From positions 1 to 64,000 of the forward strand of contig CANNZV010001595.1 in assembly GCA_947561585.1 (NCBI GenBank): 64,000 nt of DNA. Reading direction: 5' to 3'. Source of the stretch: Caprella mutica. Its lineage: Eukaryota; Arthropoda; Malacostraca; Amphipoda; Caprellidae. The notes below the pieces were generated by a model that saw nothing but the letters and a program-made list of their open reading frames with translations, did no database searches and was not told the origin of the DNA. Below, piece after piece: positions 57,937 through 64,000 of the stretch. The position numbers were made by a program, and so were the translations under genes. Position 1 is the first letter of the stretch. The number at the start of each line of letters is the position of its first letter.

Positions 57937-59602
57937 TAGAGCCCGGATTTATAGTTCTAACGAAAGTAGTCAAAATAGCGCAAATTTTTTTTTATTGCTC
58001 TAAAAAACAGTTTAAAGTAGTAAAAAAGTTCTTATAATAGCTGAGTGTGTCCTATTATTGATGCATTTCCTTTCTTTTATCCGCATTATAGAATCTTTCG
58101 GAAAAAATATTCACAGTAACTATGCCATTCTGGTTTATTTGTTAATAGTTTATTTTTTATTATTACTCACAGAAATTACGCAAAAATTATAAGCAAATGT
58201 GTACGTATAATATCGTATATATAAAACTATGATTTTAATTAATAGACATAATAAATAAAACCTATGTTTCTTAATTTATACGTAGTCTTTATTTTACAAG
58301 AAACTAACCAGATGAAAGAAAACCAAATAAAATTTACCCAAAAACTATTTTGTCCAAGTCACAGCCAACTAAGAAAATATAACCAAGAGACTCAAATAGA
58401 ACAGGACAAACCAAATGCAAAAACAATAACAATAATTCTTAATATAATAAGTATGCTACTTTTTAATGAAACAATTAATCTTCATTACGAGAAAATACAT
58501 TTTCAGATGTCTTGCTTAGTCTCTTGTCACTTAAAATTATTTTCAATTTTGAAAAGCTTCTTTCAACTTCAAAACAGTTTCGAGTTGTTTCACTTTGGGC
58601 ATGATTTGTTTTTACAACAAGAGCACTAAACTAACAAAGGCGTTCAGAAATGTGTGTGCTCAAAGTAACTTCTTTACACAAAGAGCTAAATTAACCGGTC
58701 ACAATACATAAATACCATATATTTATTTTATTGTTCATATCTTCATTCTTCATGTATTATTTCTATATATTTAAGAAAACTACATAGCATTATACTGTAT
58801 TGAGTAGTGATTTATTCATTTTTCAATTCAGTTTAATTTAACAATAATTATGCTTGTACGCCAATTTTCTTTTCGTTTTCTAAATTGCTGGGGATACTGA
58901 GTAATTATATAATGAGGATCTAGATTTAATTGAAGTACGTACATGTACAACGGTACATGTTTTGCGCATAAATATTGGTAGTATATTTATCATTTGCATT
59001 AAAAAGAATTATTAAATAATATATAATAATTTTTGCTTCATGTGAAAATCATTCACAATAAAAACAAAAATAAGCTATCTTGCATAAGTAATAATAAGTA
59101 ACTCATAAATTCACAGGATTAATTACTATGGCTACCTAACTTATTAAAAAAGGGAATTAAAAATGATTGCATAAATTTTTACGACAGTGTTTGAATATCG
59201 CAAGACAAGCGTATGAAAGATATAAAATTAACTGATCTAGATAAAAAGAAACAGAGGTAAATAAATTAAACACCGGCACTATTGTAACAATAAACAAAAA
59301 AATACCTTATTAATTAAAGGATAAAATTTACTACCAAAGTATCATGATCATTACAAATATACTGTTCTTCAATTGTTGACAATATACTCTTCTATATTAT
59401 CCTTTTAATTTATAGAGCAGTCAGGGCAAAAAATTCTAAATTTTCTTTGGAAGAAAACAAAGCACCTTTTCCCTGGTGGGCATGAGTGCCGCTCTGAGGG
59501 CCAAAATAGCACTGAGAGCTGCATTTGCCCACCCCTGCTATAAACCTTTTTTTTATGGTCAAAATAGCGTAAATAGCATTAGAACTGAAAATCTAGGCTC
59601 TA
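57937..59602. mobile_element. hAT-type element with perfect 8-bp target duplication
   Basis: The left end TAGAGCCCGGATTTATAGTT and the inverted right end (actgaaaatctaggctcta) form the TIR, and a gtcaaaatagcg block is also inverted at both ends. ATCATAAA flanks both sides (57929-57936, 59603-59610). No intact transposase: the 121-codon frame at 58264-58629 has no recognisable motif. Near 59470-59538 (minus strand) CAGGGGTGGGCAAATGCAGC looks like the end of another hAT element nested inside. Confidence 0.8.
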
Positions 59603-61428
59603 ATCATAAATATCTCAGGGAGATCACAATACCTTGATACTTAGTATTTTGCATACATAGGAATATCTACATTTTCAAGTTTCATCATTTTGAAAAATTA
59701 CCTCATGCAGTTACGTAAACATAGGACATTACAATTATTTACTCCAAACCCATTGCATTCAGTTCTTTGCACAATAAGTGGCTATAGTTATTCTTCAGGT
59801 TCCTGATGTGAAGAGGCGTCAATCTTGCAACATATCAAAACAAAAAACATAAAGAAAAAGCCATTTTGTGCTTGAATGGGGCTTCGAATACAATATTTTG
59901 TATGATACATTTTTTGTATGTGGATATTAATTTAATGCTTACTGTTACTCTGTATTCTTGAATAAATTGTTTCAAAGAAAGATGACAGGGTACTTGTAGA
60001 GCGCTTATAAATGACATTGACGTCGCTTATAAATGACATTGACCATCCAATAATCCATGGGTTATAAATGACATTGATCTGATAATGATAACTTTATTGA
60101 AATAATTTTTTGTACATATACACATAGAATGATGCAAAAATGAACAACGCATTAAAATCAAATATAAGTTTAAAATTAAAATCAAGCCTGTATTAGATCA
60201 AATTGGTCTTTTATGACCAAAAGCTTTGACTTGTTCGCTTCTAAAATCTAATAAACTGGTTCCTGGATTAATGTCCAACCGTCCCACCAAATTCCAGGCA
60301 ACTTAAATGGTTGAATAATTTTTAGTTTTTGAGTTATAAATGACCTTGACCTTTGACCATATCGCTCTCAAAATCTAACCAAAATTCCACTAAATCTATA
60401 TCATAATATATATTTCAAACTTAATGACATACTATTAGCATTTTTGACACATTATTTAAACAATTAACGAGTATACCAATAAATATATAAATGACAATTG
60501 TAATTATGATAACTGATAATTAATGAAACATTTATATCACACATAAGGTATAAAATATGTCTTATATTTAATTCAAATATATTAAAATATTACATTTAAT
60601 TTACCTATATCATCAAAGTGCGTATATTTCATTCCCTCCGAATATAAGCCCGTTGTTTTAAGACGCTACGTACATTCTTACCGTCTCAGTTGCCAAATAT
60701 CTCCATAATGTTCCAATTTTAAGTTGAGGACCCAATATAATTAATTTCTCTAATGATATTCAAAGAGTAGTAAAATAGTCACAAATGTTAATAATTACAT
60801 TTCTCTATTAGAAATGTATCAAGAAATCAGAACCTTGTGTATAATGTTATATCGGACATTCATGTTGCCAATTACTCTCTTTTAAGCCTATCAAGATGTT
60901 AACGTCTTCCCGCCTCATTTAAGAGACGGTCAATTTACGTCTCTTATATAAAGTACCAGTACCTAACTGCGTATTACTATTGTGCTTTGTAACACACAAC
61001 TGAATGAGGGGTATTTTCATAACATATATACAAATACTAACTACATATACTTACAGGATTTATTAAATTATAATAATTTATCTGAATTCAAAGAAAATGT
61101 GACAACAGCTTCATCCTTCCTATGTGATATATTCTTCTAACCGTAATTAACGGATACTAAGAGTATATATTTTCCTATCTTTATTTCTTATCTCTCTGCA
61201 TGAAATATTAATAATAAATTACAGGCAAGCCTCGCTTTAAGTACAACTCACTTTAGTAAAAGTGGTCCTTATTTTGAGTCATGATTCGAAATAATAACCG
61301 TTCGTAGACATAGAAAATGGAGACAATTTTCTGTGATTATTTCACGGTAACTAAAAAAATATCAAAATTATAATCCAGATGAGGTTATCAGAAGCAATTG
61401 GTTCAGAAATTCAACATGTCCCATTTTA
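59603..61428. other. No supported gene; short repeats
   Basis: ttataaatgacattga occurs three times at 60005-60080 and in altered form at 60333. About 60240-60345 is a dispersed repeat related to 49445-49555. Around 61225-61260 caggcaagcctcgctttaag resembles a pogo/Tigger terminus without a visible partner. Confidence 0.45.
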
Positions 61429-61584
61429 GGGTTAGTTCCGTGTTATTGCACGGTTCCATATTTTCGAACACGTAAAAAAATCCATGATAACAATTAGAAT
61501 AGAAGTTGAATAATAATTATACTATTTTCTTTTCTGACGTGTCCAAAATTGTAGAACCAATCAATAACTTGGAATTTAGTACCC
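61429..61584. mobile_element. Foldback MITE, GGGTAAGTT family, copy 5 (diverged)
   Basis: GGGTTAGTTCCGTGTTATTG on the left. The inverted right end (caataacttggaatttagta, then ccc) is more diverged than in the other copies. Inner blocks with acacgtaaaaaa and ttctgacgtgtcc are also inverted. TA flanks. Confidence 0.7.
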
Positions 61585-62738
61585 TACTACCAAAAACATT
61601 TCATAGATCATAAAATTGCTGTTTGTTAAATGTAGCACAATAATTATAGAAGTCTAAGTATCTATTAATTACTCCCCTATACTGAGTGAGAGTTAAGCTA
61701 TGGATGGATTTCAAAACATTTAATAAATGCACGACTTTAAACTTTTTCATCACAGTCACAAACAATGAAAGACTGTATATTAATAATAATATACTTATAT
61801 ACGTTTTACTCTACTAATAAATTTTCTTACTATAACTCATAGAAAATGAGGTCTGAATCAAGGGGTGACAATTATAAATTTCTTGTTACTTTTATTAGCT
61901 TTAGTTACCGTTTGGTAACTAAACTGAGTCGTGATTTGGTAACTAAAGCGGGGGATGCCTGTAATGACATCATTTCTCATTATCTCATATCAGTAGTTAT
62001 TTTATTTATTTACTATTTAGATAATATTCTATGTAATGTTGCTAATTATTCTTTTCTCATTTCTTATTAATATTATTAGCCAATATCAATTATATATTTA
62101 CCTATATATAATCTTTTCGATAGCCGTTTCAGGAACCAATCGACTTACGTAACAGGTTTCTATACTAAGTGTTCTAGAACAGTGACCCGTTCACTCTGCC
62201 ATAACGATTCTATAGGAAAGAAAACTTTGCTCAGATATATTTTAACAGAGACTCTCGTCATTCTGCTTTCATGCCTAACTTCCTAATTCAAACAAGTATT
62301 ATTTCCTTTCTAATTATTTATTTTCATTTGGGAAGTAGCACAATTGAATTCATAACGATTAATAATTAAGCAATTCATTTAAATTATCATTGTCTGTGTT
62401 TTATTAGCTAAGATATATCGAACCCCAACTATTTCAATCCACCTTTTGCACGGGGCCTCTGCATTGACGGTTTCTGTTGACTAATGGTTTCTTCTTTGAA
62501 TGTTTCTGGTTTGCTGCATCCACTACCACTACTACTTCTGGTTTAAATACCTGCTGATGCTATTTTAATCTACCGCTACCAGTAATACACATCCTACTAA
62601 GCCAGTGTTTCCTAACCTTTTTTCAAGGCGACCCCAATTATGCACCTCAAGCAACAACCGCGACCCCACTATGTTTTCTGTTGAATGGCACGAGCGCTGC
62701 AGTGCAGCCTCTTTTAGGTTAGCTCCATTTATATAAAC
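61585..62738. other. No supported gene; possible hAT end
   Basis: CAGTGTTTCCTAACCTTTTT at 62602, followed by gcgacccc blocks, resembles the outer end of some hAT elements. No partner end or target duplication is visible. The 74-codon frame at 61846-62070 is unsupported. Confidence 0.4.
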
Positions 62739-64000
62739 ACTGCGTTCTATCAGAAGCGTCATTTATAAATTGCAAATTGGGAGAACTTAAAATGCTTCAA
62801 ATCGCATTATGTATACGCCATTTTGCTCTTAAAGAATGGATTTTTATCACCCTATCAAAATTCACTTTGATCTTCAACCATCTTTATCCTGATTTTCTTT
62901 AACTCGAGAAGAAATGGATCATCCTGAAGTTTGCCAAAAACACCTTCTCCTTGAAATGTATGCCTTGAATTCATGGTTCACTTGAAAATCAGTGGAAGGA
63001 TGGCTAAATCTTACCACCTGAAAATGTTCACAAGAGTATGCGATCTTTTCAATGAGACTGATTCCATCTACAAGAAGAAACAAGTGAAAACAAAACAAAA
63101 AAGAACAGAAGCAGTGATTCAAGAGGTGAAGAGTTTCTTTGTAAAAACCCTCAGTTGCTCTCTCAGAAAACCTTTTCAGCAGATTTCACCCACCAAAATC
63201 ACGTTTTGCAGGATCGTCAGACATGGACTTCGTTTTTAGTTTCTATCAATACTCCTCAGTTCAAATATTAACTGATGTCACAAAGCACAGAGAAGGTAGC
63301 TTTGTCAGTGGATTCTGCAGAAAATAGAATAGTTTGGACTGACGGGAAGCTCTTTTGCCTCCATCAAAAAACACAAATGAAAATCTTTGAAATATCTGCA
63401 ATCAAACGATAGGTACATTCCTTTCATCTGTTATTGGTGTTTCATACTTCAGATTGCTCCACGGCATTATTTGGCCCAGACTGCGCAATTATAAAACTAT
63501 AGTTCCACACTTTGGTGGAAGCAAGATGGTGATCCACCACATTGAATAAATGCAGCTCTAAAATTTGTCAATGAAAAGTTTCTGGGCCGAGTAATTTGCA
63601 GAATAACGGAAATCCCTGGCCAGCATAGTTCAGATCTCAACCCTTTTGACTTTCTCTTCAGGGCTGCTACCAAAATTTCGAATTAATAGGGAAAACCTAG
63701 ATTTCATTGATGATGTGTTCAAAGCTTCGGTGAAGGATATAACCAGGAGAATTTCAAGAAAGTTTGCAAGAATGTTATTAAGCGTGCTTCGTTCTGACTT
63801 CAGGCTGGAGGGGGTCATTTTTAACAACTTATGAAGGACATCAGAATATGTGCATCATATACGATGTATTACAATAAATATTTAATAATCATAAAAATAC
63901 ATTATTTTCCATTGATGTGATGAATCTATAATGGCTGTAGACGCATTTAAAGTTCTCCCAATTCGCAATTTAAAAATGATATTTCAGATGCAACACAGTT
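62739..64000 (+). mobile_element. Decayed DDE_3 transposon with TIRs, at window edge
   Basis: The left terminus (aacactgcgttctatcagaa, then gcaaattgggagaactta) has an inverted partner at 63945-64000 (aagttctcccaattcgc, ending cacagtt). About 60 bases are recognisable on each side. The element thus nearly fills the end of the window. A related minus-strand copy ends at 39588. Confidence 0.75.
62973..63834 (+). pseudogene. IS630/DDE_3-type transposase, broken
   Basis: The first 88 codons (62973-63239) are open: RMAKSYHLKMF, KRTEAVIQEVKSFF and QQISPTKIT form the helix-turn-helix-like N-terminus. The DDE part follows in pieces. WWKQDGDPPH (about 63518-63547, then a stop) contains the second catalytic Asp region, and SSDLNPFDFLF (about 63629) corresponds to the usual SPDLxPxDF block with its Asp. 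The region around the first catalytic Asp is unrecognisable. At least three stops or frameshifts; not functional. Confidence 0.75.

Noticed and set aside
58264..58629. 121-codon frame as a host gene
   Set aside because: It lies inside a hAT element, has no recognisable motif and AT-driven composition.

Overview
The window is AT-rich eukaryotic DNA that reads as an insect genome. It has intron-bearing secreted-protein genes with GT-AG splice signals, Penelope, pogo and IS630/mariner relics, hAT and foldback elements, and long minisatellites. A hemipteran such as a planthopper would fit, but the species is inferred and not shown. No tRNA, rRNA, CRISPR array or bacterial-type operon was seen.

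The only convincing host genes are four secreted low-complexity proteins on the + strand. They sit in two tandem pairs: A1-A2 (12783-13982, 14134-15846) and B1-B2 (32145-33278, 33485-34612). Each is one uninterrupted coding exon whose ATG lies within 16 bases of a 3' splice site. Each protein has a signal peptide, one Cys, a Thr/Val/Arg/Gln-rich repeat body of alternating polar and beta-branched residues (TRTQ, VVRTQ, NTQFVT), and one more Cys near the C-terminus. Three of the four carry a YLPP motif just after the signal peptide. Within a pair the ORFs are 151 and 206 bases apart, there is no AATAAA between them, and a short GT-AG intron could lie in the gap. The only good poly(A) signal follows the second ORF. 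Candidate 5' leader exons lie about 3 kb (pair A) and 1.6 kb (pair B) upstream.

The most interesting signal is an RNA-type structure directly against the 3' splice site of the first ORF in each pair (12663-12762 and 32046-32141). A long hairpin and an 8-bp crossing stem are present in both copies, and several base pairs differ between copies by compensating changes on both strands. With the shared-transcript layout, this suggests structure-controlled splicing that decides how each pair is expressed.

The rest is repeats. Region by region: 1-9.5 kb holds an 18-bp array, a 3-kb 20-bp satellite, a foldback element with minisatellite termini and a nested palindromic element made of mariner-like 3' ends. 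16.4-22.4 kb holds an 18-bp array and nested TIR elements. 22.5-25.6 kb is a broken Penelope element with near-identical flanking repeats. 26.1-29.7 kb is a pogo-like transposase cut short where a 16-bp satellite begins. 35.6-45.5 kb holds 25-bp, 21-bp and 20-bp satellites, two decayed DDE transposons and inverted minisatellites. 46.4-51.9 kb is a large imperfect palindrome. 52-64 kb holds MITEs, a hAT element with a perfect 8-bp target duplication, and a decayed DDE transposon running to the window edge.
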